Source of the DNA: JAZDFC01 sp043808235
GTDB lineage: Bacteria > Bacteroidota > Ignavibacteria > Ignavibacteriales > Melioribacteraceae
Length of the DNA stretch: 25,019 nucleotides
Direction of reading: 5' to 3'
Assembly (NCBI GenBank): GCA_043808235.1
Contig: JAZDFC010000041.1
Coordinates: 1-25,019, forward strand
Part shown: positions 1 to 8,606 of the stretch, in pieces
Layout: each line of letters starts with the position of its first letter
Position numbering within the stretch: position 1 is the stretch's first letter
Made by a program: the position numbers and the translations under genes
Notes under the pieces: model-generated
What the model was told of the DNA's origin: nothing
The model's database searches: none
The model's input: the letters and a program-made list of their open reading frames with translations, nothing else

Positions 1-1581
1 TCCGCACAAACCGGTGAAAGAGTGTTAGGCGGATGGTTGTACGACGTCCCCAAAACAACAGTAGCCCCTACAATCGACGGAGCAGTTGATGCAGTATGGA
101 AAACCGTTGATTGGGTTTTTCAGAACTCATACGATAACGGCGCTGGCGTACCGGATAGTTGGAGTGATTTATTCGGTGCAAGCAAACTGATGTATGACGA
201 TGATAACCTTTATGGTCTTTTCTATTCACAAGACGACATTCTTGATGACGACCATGCCAACAGCTGGGAGAGAGACAACGTTGAATTTTACAGCGATGCC
301 GATAACAGCAAAGGCGATGCGTTCGACGGAATCAATGATCGTCAATTCACATTCCAGCATGGATGGATGGGAAGTGAAGAATCCCATATAGCCGATCTTG
401 GCGTTGGATTCACCGGTGGCGAATTTATTATTGCCGATGAGATATCTGATATGGGCGGTTTCTGGCTCGAGTTCAGAATACCGTTAGAATCACTTGGCAT
501 CACCCCGACGGCAGGCGAATATATAGGTATCGAATGGCAGCAAGACGATAACGACGGTGCGGACCGTGAACACATTTCGAAATGGTGGCTCGAAGAAGGC
601 GATGATTCATGGCAAGTACCCGGACATTGGGGAACAGCAATGTTATCAGATCGCGTAGCGAGTGAGAATTTCGAAATAAAGAAACTGCCTTCAGGCACCA
701 CACCTGTAATGGATGGTGACTTTGATGCAATTTATGATCAATGCAGCCAAACCACACAGAATTCACATACCAACGGCGCAGGTGCACCGGATAATTTCAT
801 GGATGCATTTATACGTACATACTTTGCATACGACGATGACAACATGTATGTATATTGGGACGTATATGATGACATCCTGGATGACGACCATGCCAACAGC
901 TGGGAAAGAGACAACGTCGAAGTATATTTCGATGCAGATAACAGCAAAGGCGATGCGTTTGACGGAATCAATGATCGTCAATTCACAATCCAGCATGGCT
1001 GGATGGGAAGTGAAGAATCGCACGTAGCAGATCTTGGTGTTGGATTCACAGGCGGCGAATTCTATATAAGTGAAGACGATTTTGGATACAATGTAGAAGC
1101 AAGAATCCCATTAGAATCCTTAGGAATCACCCCGACGATAGGAGAACTAATCGGATTGGAAATACAACAAGACGATAACGACGGAGCTGATCGTGAACAC
1201 ATCAACAAATGGTGGCTTGAAGTAGGCGATGATTCATGGCAGGTACCCGGACATTGGGGAACCGCAATATTGGGCGGCGAGATAGTACTTGATGTTGAAA
1301 ATCCGGAAGTAGTTCCTGTTACTTTCAACCTTGCTCAAAACTATCCTAACCCGTTCAATCCATCAACAAAAATCTCTTACAGCATCGAATCGATGGACAA
1401 AGTTCGTTTGTCAGTATTTGATGTATTAGGAAGAGAAGTTGCTGTATTGGTTAATGATGTTCAGAATGCAGGTTCACACGAAGTTTCCTTCGTAGGTTCA
1501 AATTTAAGCAGTGGTGTTTACTTCTATAAATTACAAACATCCAATGCTGTTATTACAAAGAAGATGCTTCTTCTAAAGTAA
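1..1581 (+). CDS. Surface glycan-binding protein, two CBM9-like modules plus T9SS sorting domain (5' partial)
   Basis: Probably a non-catalytic, cell-surface carbohydrate-binding protein. The reading frame is open to the window edge: the first codons read S-A-Q-T-G-E-R, so the GTG at 22 is not the start. The SAQ resembles the signal-peptidase end of the other exported proteins here, so probably only a signal peptide is missing. Two tandem modules of about 210 residues (nt ~46-650 and ~670-1290) look like family 9 carbohydrate-binding/DOMON-type sandwiches (PTIDGAVDAVW start, NVE.Y.D.DNSKG core, FRIPLESLGI strand). They are near-identical at DNA level with a 636-nt period. A T9SS C-terminal sorting domain follows (QNYPNPFNPST at nt ~1336, FDVLGREVAVLV, terminal KKMLLLK). 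No hydrolase domain is visible. Membership in CBM9 is by motif resemblance. A strong terminator follows the gene. Confidence 0.82.
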   Translation, partial: SAQTGERVLGGWLYDVPKTTVAPTIDGAVDAVWKTVDWVFQNSYDNGAGVPDSWSDLFGASKLMYDDDNLYGLFYSQDDILDDDHANSWERDNVEFYSDADNSKGDAFDGINDRQFTFQHGWMGSEESHIADLGVGFTGGEFIIADEISDMGGFWLEFRIPLESLGITPTAGEYIGIEWQQDDNDGADREHISKWWLEEGDDSWQVPGHWGTAMLSDRVASENFEIKKLPSGTTPVMDGDFDAIYDQCSQTTQNSHTNGAGAPDNFMDAFIRTYFAYDDDNMYVYWDVYDDILDDDHANSWERDNVEVYFDADNSKGDAFDGINDRQFTIQHGWMGSEESHVADLGVGFTGGEFYISEDDFGYNVEARIPLESLGITPTIGELIGLEIQQDDNDGADREHINKWWLEVGDDSWQVPGHWGTAILGGEIVLDVENPEVVPVTFNLAQNYPNPFNPSTKISYSIESMDKVRLSVFDVLGREVAVLVNDVQNAGSHEVSFVGSNLSSGVYFYKLQTSNAVITKKMLLLK

Positions 1582-1607
1582 TATATTATCATCTTTTTTT
1601 TGAACGG

Positions 1608-1646
1608 CACACCTGCAACTATAGTAGTTGTAGGTGTGTTTTTTTT
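1608..1646 (+). terminator. Rho-independent terminator after the CBM9 gene
   Basis: A 14-bp stem (1608-1621 with 1625-1638, arm CACACCTGCAACTA, one G-T wobble) closes a 3-nt loop and is followed directly by eight T residues (1639-1646). It lies 27 nt after the stop codon and separates the CBM9 gene from the GH12 gene. Confidence 0.92.
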
Positions 1647-1745
1647 AGTATAAATCCATTGTTAATTTCATTCTGTGTTTTTAATCTACACACTGAACCG
1701 GCTGATTTTTCATTCTAATTAAAATCCATCGGAACGTAAATTGTT

Positions 1746-1750
1746 AAGGA
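1746..1750 (+). promoter_or_regulatory. Ribosome binding site of the GH12 gene
   Basis: AAGGA lies 9 nt upstream of the ATG at 1760 and supports that start, which leads directly into a signal peptide. The same AAGGA core recurs before the GH2 and clan-A hydrolase genes on the other strand. Confidence 0.6.
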
Positions 1751-1759
1751 ATAAAACTA

Positions 1760-2503
1760 ATGCAAATAAGCAAATCATTAATCCTTGTATTTATTAGCGC
1801 AGCAGTTATTTCATCAAGTGCATTAGCTCAAATAGTTGAATTGTGCAAAAGCGAAACAACTCCTGTGTTAAACGGAGAATACATTGTAATGAGTAATGTT
1901 TGGGGGGCAACAACTCCACAGTGTTTGGAAGTAAACAAGGAATCGACGTTTTTCAAGGTAACTTTATCCGGGCATGATAACGGCAATTCTGTTGCGGCTT
2001 ATCCTTCCATTTATAAGGGGTGTCATTGGGATTCTTGCACCACAGTAAATAACCCGCTGCCTCTTCAAATAAACGGGATTGAATCCGCACCATTTTTATG
2101 GGATGTAACCACATCGGACGCAGGCGGAATATGGAATACTGCCCTTGATATTTGGTTTGCACCAATCAAAACCGGTTCAAAGTATAGCGCCGAATTAATG
2201 ATTTGGATTGATTACCATGGCGGGGCTATGCCAGGAGGCACCATACAAGATTCAGTTATTATCGGTGGATATGAATGGGATATCTATTTTGCAAAATGGG
2301 ATTGGAATTACATCGCATACAAAATCACCGCTCCGGCAGATAAAGTTAATCTTGATCTAAATGATTTTATTAAGGACTCAATTAAAAGAGGTTATTTAGA
2401 AGATACATGGTATATGCATGCTGTCGAAGCCGGATTCGAAATATTTTCCGGTGGACAAGGATTAACAAATAACTCATTCAAAGTAGATGTCATCAAAAAA
2501 TAA
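1760..2503 (+). CDS. Secreted GH12 endo-beta-1,4-glucanase / xyloglucanase
   Basis: A glycoside hydrolase family 12 enzyme that cuts beta-1,4-glucan backbones (cellulose, mixed-linkage glucan or xyloglucan) with retention. Residues 1-23 form a signal peptide ending ALA before Q24. The family landmarks are in order: SNVWGA (46-50), AYPSIYKGCHW (80-90), WNTALDIWF (125-133), the nucleophile strand AELMIWI with E145, WDWNYIAY (180-187), and the acid/base segment HAVEAGFEIFSGG with E227. Both catalytic glutamates are present and the length of about 224 mature residues is normal for a single-domain GH12. There is no CBM and no T9SS domain, so the enzyme should be periplasmic or released. Beside two GH31 enzymes and a GH2, xyloglucan is the most likely substrate, but GH12 sequence alone does not settle specificity. 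Confidence 0.95.
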   Translation: MQISKSLILVFISAAVISSSALAQIVELCKSETTPVLNGEYIVMSNVWGATTPQCLEVNKESTFFKVTLSGHDNGNSVAAYPSIYKGCHWDSCTTVNNPLPLQINGIESAPFLWDVTTSDAGGIWNTALDIWFAPIKTGSKYSAELMIWIDYHGGAMPGGTIQDSVIIGGYEWDIYFAKWDWNYIAYKITAPADKVNLDLNDFIKDSIKRGYLEDTWYMHAVEAGFEIFSGGQGLTNNSFKVDVIKK

Positions 2504-2505
2504 TT

Positions 2506-2590
2506 CGGTTATAATATCGTGCTCGTACCTTTCTTTAACTTCACATTAGGGATTGCCATTATTCGCAAACCGGATATAACCGTATTTTTT
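2506..2590 (+). terminator. Possible terminator after the GH12 gene
   Basis: CGGTTATA (2506-2513) pairs perfectly with TATAACCG (2575-2582), and TATTTTTT follows at once (2583-2590). The 61-nt spacer is long for an intrinsic terminator, so this may instead be chance or a different structured element. Confidence 0.3.
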
Positions 2591-2634
2591 CGTTGTTTGG
2601 AAAACAAAAAGATATTATTCTTAGGATAACAAAT

Positions 2635-2640
2635 AAGGGG
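2635..2640 (+). promoter_or_regulatory. Ribosome binding site deciding the CotH-LTD start
   Basis: AAGGGG lies 6 nt upstream of the ATG at 2647. It favours that start over the upstream in-frame TTG at 2593, because only the ATG places the signal peptide at the very N-terminus. Confidence 0.65.
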
Positions 2641-2646
2641 TTGATA

Positions 2647-5595
2647 ATGAGATTAAAACATATTTTGAGTATTATAATTTTGATGCTCACTTTCATTTCC
2701 GTAAATACTCAATTTATAAATGCACAGACAATCGATGATAACAATATTCAAAAAAGTAATTTGGATACTGATGATATTCCAGAATTTTCTGTTACACGCG
2801 GATTTTATGATTCCAGTTTTGACGTGACTATAAGCGCTGAAACCGCGGGTGCTAAAATAAAATACACACTTGATGGTTCCGATCCAATAGGTTCACCTAC
2901 AGCTCTGCACCAAAACGCCCCGGCAACTGTTCATGTTGATCCCGAAAGTACGACCGGAAACCGCGATAAAACTCCGGGAGTTGTTTTACGCGCATGCACT
3001 TTGTTTCCGGATAATTCTTTGAGTGAAAGCGTGACCCATACGTATTTATTTATTAATAAAGTCCCAACACTTTCTCCGGAAGGAGTTAAACCCGGACCCG
3101 GATGGCCTGATCCCGGATTTAATCAGCAATATATTGATTATGGAATGTCTCAGACAGTATTAAATGATTCACGATATAAAAACGTGATTGATGATGCATT
3201 AATTTCAGTGCCTACATTTTCTCTTGTCACTGACCTCGATAATTTATTTGATCCATCTACCGGAATTTATATGAACGCACTTGAGTCAGGTGATACCTGG
3301 GAATGTCCGGCTTCGGTAGAGTTACTTAATCCGGATGGCTCTGAGGGATTTCAAATTAATTGTGGAATTCGCATACGTGGCGGTTGGAGCGCTCACGGCG
3401 ATAATCCTAAACATGCTTTCCGTTTGTTCTTTAGAGAAGAGTACGGTAAGAAAAATTTAGATTATCCTCTTTTCGAAAACGAAGGAGTTGACGAGTTTGA
3501 TAAAATGGATATCCGAACCAGTCAAAATTATGCATGGAGTTATCCGGGTCACCTTGGCCAATATAATATTATGATACGTGATGTTTTTTCCCGCGATCTC
3601 CAGGCTCAAACCGGCAATCAATTTACACGAAGCCGGGCTTATCATCTATATATAAATGGAGTATATTGGGGATTGTTCCAAACACAGGAGCGTTCCGAAG
3701 CCCGATTCGCAGCCAGTTATTATGGCGGTACTGTTGAAGATTACGATGTCATTAAAACAAACGGCACATCAAATATCGAAGCTACTGACGGTACTCTCGA
3801 TGCCTGGAAGGATGTGTGGAATTTATGTAGATCGGGTTTTACCGGCAACAAAAATTATTTTAAAGTGCAGGGTAAGAACGAGGATGGTTTAAGAAATACA
3901 AGTTACGATGTTTTGGTTGACGTTGATAATTTGATTGATTACATGATGATTATTTTTTATGGCGGTAATTATGATAGTCCGTGTTCAAAATTTGCATCTA
4001 ACAAAGGTCCGAATAATTTCTTTGCCATTTATAACCGGAACGGAAAAGAGGGATTTAAATTTTTTGTTCACGATGCTGAACATTCAATTCGTACTACACC
4101 GGGCGAAGGTGATGGGATCGGTTTATATGAAAACCGGGTTAATATTGGAATACTTACCGACGGTTTTAAAATGACAGTTTCGGATTTCAACAAGTTTCAT
4201 CCGCAGTGGCTGCACTTCAAATTATCCGATAACGATGAGTACAAACTCCTGTTCGCAGATCATGTTTATAAACATTTTTTCAACCAGGGCTGCATGACTC
4301 CCGCCAAGGTGACTTCCTTATTTGAGAAACGCACTGAAGAAATTGATATGGCAATTATTGGAGAATCTGCAAGATGGGGAGATCTTTACAGCAATCCTCC
4401 AAGAACAAAAGATGACGATTGGCAGCCGGCAATTGACGATATCATTGATAATTACTTTCCACTTCGCACCGGGATTGTGCTTAACCAGCTCAAACAAGTT
4501 GATCTTTATCCCGATATCGATCCGCCTGTTTATAAGAATAATAATTTAACGGTTACCGAAAGTTTATTAGAAGTTGGTTCTGGCTACATCCTTAAACTTA
4601 CGAATCCAAACACAGCAAAGGGAAGCATAATTTTTACAACCGACGGATTGGATCCGCGAATAATCGGCGGCGCGGCTGCGGCATCAGCACAGGATGGCGG
4701 CGATGAAATAGACATTACGATTAATTCAACAACCGTTGTTAAAGCACGCATACTAAACGGTACAACATGGAGCGCCATACATGAGTTAATCCTATTTGTT
4801 GACGACAATGATGCAAATTTGAAATTGACCGAAATACATTATCATCCGCTCGCAGAAGATACTATTGACGATGATGAATATGAGTTTCTTGAATTAAAAA
4901 ATATCGGGAACGCGCCGTTGAATTTATCCGGTGCATATTTTAGCGACGCAGTTATTTTCACTTTCCCTGAAAGTACAATTCTTAATCCAAACGAGTTTTT
5001 TGTAATTGGCGCCAACCGGGAGATGTTTAATGACCTTTATAGTTTCTATCCATCCGGCGAATACGCAGGAAGACTTGATAACGGTGGGGAGCCCATCACT
5101 CTTTGTCAAGCATCAGGTGATACGGTTTTTTCAATCACTTATGATGACACTATTCCCTGGCCCGAGGCTTGTGATGGAACAGGCGTATCATTAGTGCCTG
5201 TTGATATTAATCCTACCGGTAATTTAAATGATCCTGTAAACTGGAGGACTTCATACGCTGTGAATGGTTCTCCTGGCCGCGATGATGTTTTTTCGTCCGT
5301 GGAAGATCCAACGGATGCAATTCCTAATGAATACCAATTGTCTCAGAATTACCCGAATCCGTTTAATCCAACTACAGTAATCAGTTATCAGTTGCCAGTT
5401 TTCGGTAAAGTATCATTAATAGTGTATGATGTTCTTGGAAGAGAAATAGCAACTCTTGTTGATGAATTTCAATGTGCAGGAATTCATCATTCTACATTCA
5501 ACACTCTACATTATTCATTAGCGAGCGGTGTTTATTTTTATCGCCTTCAAGCAGGCGGAACTATTATCACAAAAAAAATGGCATTGTTGAAATGA
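2647..5595 (+). CDS. CotH-like surface protein with chitobiase-type, lamin-tail and T9SS domains
   Basis: A 982-residue exported protein of unknown substrate. Order of domains: signal peptide 1-27 (ending INAQ); a chitobiase/FN3-associated repeat at about 45-135 (IKYTLDGSDP); a CotH domain at about 190-560 (GIRIRGGWS, KHAFRLFFREEYG, NIMIRDVFSRDL, YHLYINGVYWGLFQTQER, later FKFFVHDAEHS); a second FN3-associated module at about 630-715 (IIFTTDGLDPR); a lamin-tail domain at about 725-835 (LKLTEIHYHP, EFLELKNIGN); and a T9SS sorting domain from about 890 to the end (QNYPNPFNPTT, YDVLGREIATLV, KKMALLK). CotH domains are atypical protein kinases in spore coats and also occur in polysaccharide-degrading surface assemblies; which role applies here is unknown. 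The stop codon overlaps a possible ATG of the next gene (ATGA at 5592-5595), so the two are probably cotranscribed. Confidence 0.88.
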   Translation: MRLKHILSIIILMLTFISVNTQFINAQTIDDNNIQKSNLDTDDIPEFSVTRGFYDSSFDVTISAETAGAKIKYTLDGSDPIGSPTALHQNAPATVHVDPESTTGNRDKTPGVVLRACTLFPDNSLSESVTHTYLFINKVPTLSPEGVKPGPGWPDPGFNQQYIDYGMSQTVLNDSRYKNVIDDALISVPTFSLVTDLDNLFDPSTGIYMNALESGDTWECPASVELLNPDGSEGFQINCGIRIRGGWSAHGDNPKHAFRLFFREEYGKKNLDYPLFENEGVDEFDKMDIRTSQNYAWSYPGHLGQYNIMIRDVFSRDLQAQTGNQFTRSRAYHLYINGVYWGLFQTQERSEARFAASYYGGTVEDYDVIKTNGTSNIEATDGTLDAWKDVWNLCRSGFTGNKNYFKVQGKNEDGLRNTSYDVLVDVDNLIDYMMIIFYGGNYDSPCSKFASNKGPNNFFAIYNRNGKEGFKFFVHDAEHSIRTTPGEGDGIGLYENRVNIGILTDGFKMTVSDFNKFHPQWLHFKLSDNDEYKLLFADHVYKHFFNQGCMTPAKVTSLFEKRTEEIDMAIIGESARWGDLYSNPPRTKDDDWQPAIDDIIDNYFPLRTGIVLNQLKQVDLYPDIDPPVYKNNNLTVTESLLEVGSGYILKLTNPNTAKGSIIFTTDGLDPRIIGGAAAASAQDGGDEIDITINSTTVVKARILNGTTWSAIHELILFVDDNDANLKLTEIHYHPLAEDTIDDDEYEFLELKNIGNAPLNLSGAYFSDAVIFTFPESTILNPNEFFVIGANREMFNDLYSFYPSGEYAGRLDNGGEPITLCQASGDTVFSITYDDTIPWPEACDGTGVSLVPVDINPTGNLNDPVNWRTSYAVNGSPGRDDVFSSVEDPTDAIPNEYQLSQNYPNPFNPTTVISYQLPVFGKVSLIVYDVLGREIATLVDEFQCAGIHHSTFNTLHYSLASGVYFYRLQAGGTIITKKMALLK

Positions 5596-5639
5596 AAATT
5601 AGGAGTAATAACAAAAACTATGACTTTGCAGAAATAAAT

Positions 5640-5643
5640 GGAG
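5640..5643 (+). promoter_or_regulatory. Ribosome binding site deciding the start of the first GH31 gene
   Basis: GGAG lies 8 nt before the ATG at 5652, which begins a clean signal peptide. The in-frame ATGs at 5472 and 5592 would put extra hydrophilic residues ahead of that signal peptide. Confidence 0.55.
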
Positions 5644-5651
5644 ACATACTG

Positions 5652-8465
5652 ATGATTCGAAAATTATTTTATTCTCTGACTCTACTACTTACAATTACTT
5701 TTTACAATTCATTCACTCAAGCCCAAATTGTTGGTATCGGCAACGGCATTGAATTGAAAACACCTGAAATCAATTTGCGCGTTCAGTTTTTTGAAGATGA
5801 TGTAGTTCGCATATTAAAATGGTGCCCCGGAGGCACGCCCGAAAAAATAAGTCTTTCGATTATACAAGATACTGCCTTCGAGCTTGATATTATGGTAGCG
5901 GAAACCGATGAGGTATATCTCCTTAAATCTGCAAAACTTATTTTAATTATTTCAAAGAACGACGCTAATATCGCTTTCCTTACTTCCGATTATAAACCGA
6001 TATTGAATGAAACCGGAAAACCTTTGTTCAAACCGGTTTCGTATTTCTCGGATTCGGGTTATACAATTCAGCAAAATTTCAAATTGACATCCGGTGAAGG
6101 AATCTACGGACTTGGCGAACAAACCGACGGTGACTTTAATTACCGCGGTAAAAAAGTTACTTTAGCACAAGCTAATGTGGGAGCCGCAAATTCATTTCTA
6201 ATTTCAACTCAGAACTATGGAATACTTTGGGATAATTATTCAAAGACTGTGTTTGAAGATAATGCCGAAGGGATGTCCTTATGGTCGGATATAGGCAATA
6301 ATATTGATTACTATTTCGTGTACGGGAATAATATGGATGAAGTAATCTCCGGGTATCGTGAACTCACCGGCGATGCACCGATGTACGGGAAATATGCTTT
6401 TGGATATTGGCAAAGCAAAGAACATTATGATACTCAAGCTGAGCTGATGAATGTGGCAGAGAAATACCGCGCACTTAAAATTCCAATTGACAACATGATT
6501 CAGGATTGGGATTACTGGAACGGCGCTCAGAATTGGAGCGGAATGTTTTTCGATAAAAGCCTCTTCCCTACTCCAAAGGAAATGTGCGATAAACTTCACG
6601 CAATGAATTTTCATATTATTATTTCAATCTGGCCGGCTCTTGGACCTAATACTGAAATTTATAAGGATATGTTAAAAAATGGATTTCTGTACAAACCCGT
6701 TGGCTGGGCTGGATTTAAGTATTACGACGCTTTCAATCCGGCAGCAAATGAATTATACTGGAAATATTTACGGGATGGCCTTTATTCAAAAGGACTCGAC
6801 GGCTGGTGGATAGATTCAACTGAGCCGGATGTTGTAAACGCGATGACGAAAGAATCGAGCGAATATGAATTGAGAAAAATGGGGAGCAATCATCTCGGTT
6901 CATGGGCGAGGTATTTGAATGCCTTTTCACTCGCAATGACTGATGATATTTATAAAAATTGGAGAAAGGAAACTTCCGACCGACGTGCGTATATTTTAAC
7001 GCGCTCCACATTTGCTGGACAGCAGCGTAATGCCGCAACAACGTGGTCGGGTGATATTGGTGCAAGCTGGGAAGTTTATCGCAATCAAATTTCGGCAGGA
7101 TTGAATCATTGCATGTCCGGCATTCCTTATTGGACATTCGATATCGGCGCTTTTGTACTTGGCGCTTACGATGGTATCTTTATGAAGGGCGGGAAAGATC
7201 CGGCATATCAAGAATTGTACGCACGCATGTTTCAGCTTGGCGCTTTTTCTCCAATCTTCCGGTCTCATGGTTCCGAAACTCCGCGCGAAATTTGGGAAAT
7301 GGGTGAATTTACAGAACCGATTTTGATGATGGATAATTTGCGATATCGATTATTGCCCTACATTTATTCGCTAGGATGGAAAGTAACAAGCGAGGATTAC
7401 ACAATCATGCGCGGCTTACCGATGGATTTTTCTTTTGATGAAAATACTTTCAACATCGATGATCAGTTTATGTTTGGTCCGGCAATAATGGTTTGTCCGG
7501 TAACCGAATATATGTATCACCGACCTCCGGAAACAAGCACACTTGTTGGACCGGAATTTTTCAGAACTAATGACGGAAAGCCAGGGCTATCAGCAAAATA
7601 CTTTAAGGATCCTGCGAGAAATATTTTAGGAAAAGAACAAATCGATCCGAACATTGATATTCTTTGGTACACCGGCAGACCGGATTATGTTACCGACTCA
7701 ACATATGCTATTCAATGGAAAGGAAAACTAATTCCTAAGGAAACCGGGAAACATCAATTCCATTTGCTATGTTATGATGCAAAGCGGATAATACTAAACG
7801 GCGATACTTTGAAAATGGTTTACACCAGCGTTGAACAATATACCGAACTCATTGATTTGGAAGCAGGTAAGGAATATGATTTTATTATTGAGACAGAGAA
7901 CAGATCAACCGGCGCTGCAAGAATGATTTTACGATGGAAAACTCCCTCTATGTTTTTGAAAGAACAGACTATTGAAACAAAAGAAAAAACCACAAAGGTA
8001 TATTTGCCTGCTAAAACGACGTGGTTGGATTTCTGGACTGGAAAAACTATCGAAGGCGGGAAAGAAATTAAAACCGATGCACCAATTGAAATAATTCCTC
8101 TGTTCGTAAAAGCTGGTTCAATTATTCCGATGGGACCATTCCTTCAATACTCAACAGAAAAACCGGCTGATCCGATTGAATTGAGAATCTATCCCGGCGC
8201 TGATGGAACATTTACTTTGTATGAAGACGAAAACGACAACTACAATTATGAGAAAGGAATTTACGCAACGATAGATTTCAAATGGGATGATGTTAACCGG
8301 CAATTAACAATCGGCGAACGGAAAGGTGAGTTCCCCGGAATGTTGAAGGAACGAACAATCAACATAGTAATTGTGAAAGAGAATCATGGAACGAGTTTAG
8401 AAATCTGCACAGCAGTTGATAAATCAATTTCTTACAATGGTAAAGAAGTGATAGTAAAATTTTAA
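5652..8465 (+). CDS. GH31 alpha-glycosidase with PA14 inserted after the catalytic barrel
   Basis: A retaining exo-alpha-glycosidase of family 31 (alpha-xylosidase or alpha-glucosidase). The chosen start gives 937 residues with a signal peptide to about residue 25 (FTQAQ). The N-terminal sandwich (26-240; EGIYGLGEQTDG) leads into the (beta/alpha)8 barrel with NMIQDWDYWNG (281-291), the nucleophile segment GWWIDSTEPDV (D388) and the acid/base segment TWSGDIGASW (D468), then IPYWTFDIGAF and FRSHGSETPR. After the barrel (CPVTEY, about 620) a PA14 module occupies about 645-768 (LSAKYFKDP, ETGKHQFHLLCYDAKRIILNGD), and the chain then resumes the GH31 C-terminal sandwich (KVYLPAKTTWLDFWTGK, IIPLFVKAGSIIP, LYEDENDNYNYEKG). 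Both catalytic residues are intact. There is no T9SS domain. Substrate is not certain; context suggests isoprimeverose-type or other xyloglucan oligosaccharides. Confidence 0.93.
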   Translation: MIRKLFYSLTLLLTITFYNSFTQAQIVGIGNGIELKTPEINLRVQFFEDDVVRILKWCPGGTPEKISLSIIQDTAFELDIMVAETDEVYLLKSAKLILIISKNDANIAFLTSDYKPILNETGKPLFKPVSYFSDSGYTIQQNFKLTSGEGIYGLGEQTDGDFNYRGKKVTLAQANVGAANSFLISTQNYGILWDNYSKTVFEDNAEGMSLWSDIGNNIDYYFVYGNNMDEVISGYRELTGDAPMYGKYAFGYWQSKEHYDTQAELMNVAEKYRALKIPIDNMIQDWDYWNGAQNWSGMFFDKSLFPTPKEMCDKLHAMNFHIIISIWPALGPNTEIYKDMLKNGFLYKPVGWAGFKYYDAFNPAANELYWKYLRDGLYSKGLDGWWIDSTEPDVVNAMTKESSEYELRKMGSNHLGSWARYLNAFSLAMTDDIYKNWRKETSDRRAYILTRSTFAGQQRNAATTWSGDIGASWEVYRNQISAGLNHCMSGIPYWTFDIGAFVLGAYDGIFMKGGKDPAYQELYARMFQLGAFSPIFRSHGSETPREIWEMGEFTEPILMMDNLRYRLLPYIYSLGWKVTSEDYTIMRGLPMDFSFDENTFNIDDQFMFGPAIMVCPVTEYMYHRPPETSTLVGPEFFRTNDGKPGLSAKYFKDPARNILGKEQIDPNIDILWYTGRPDYVTDSTYAIQWKGKLIPKETGKHQFHLLCYDAKRIILNGDTLKMVYTSVEQYTELIDLEAGKEYDFIIETENRSTGAARMILRWKTPSMFLKEQTIETKEKTTKVYLPAKTTWLDFWTGKTIEGGKEIKTDAPIEIIPLFVKAGSIIPMGPFLQYSTEKPADPIELRIYPGADGTFTLYEDENDNYNYEKGIYATIDFKWDDVNRQLTIGERKGEFPGMLKERTINIVIVKENHGTSLEICTAVDKSISYNGKEVIVKF

Positions 8466-8503
8466 TCATGCAGTCTTATTCATAGATTTAATTTGAAAAT
8501 TAT

Positions 8504-8529
8504 TAGCCCGCGAAATAACACGTGGGCTA
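8504..8529 (+). terminator. Hairpin between the GH31 and DUF6057-like genes
   Basis: A 9-bp stem (TAGCCCGCG, 8504-8512, with 8521-8529, one G-T wobble) closes an 8-nt loop, 39 nt after the GH31 stop. No T tract follows, so it is at best a weak terminator or a processing hairpin. Confidence 0.4.
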
Positions 8530-8606
8530 TACTAAATAACAGTCTTCCAATCCAATCTTTGAAATCATTGTAACGAATGATATTTTTACTTTAATTCTTT
8601 TTAAAA

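Noticed and set aside
22..24. GTG at 22 as start of the CBM9 protein
   Set aside because: The frame is open to base 1 and the upstream codons (S-A-Q) look like the end of a signal peptide, so the gene starts outside the window.
2593..2595. TTG at 2593 as start of the CotH-LTD gene
   Set aside because: It adds 18 residues before an evident signal peptide, and the ATG at 2647 has AAGGGG at 6 nt.
5472..5651. Upstream in-frame starts (5472, 5592) for the first GH31
   Set aside because: The start at 5472 lies deep in the CotH gene and both delay the signal peptide. The ATG at 5652 has GGAG at 8 nt. The one at 5592 (ATGA overlap) remains a possible alternative.
6733..7137. Minus-strand open frame of 134 codons
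   Set aside because: Lies wholly inside the GH31 catalytic barrel on the other strand, with no recognisable motif; an antisense shadow.
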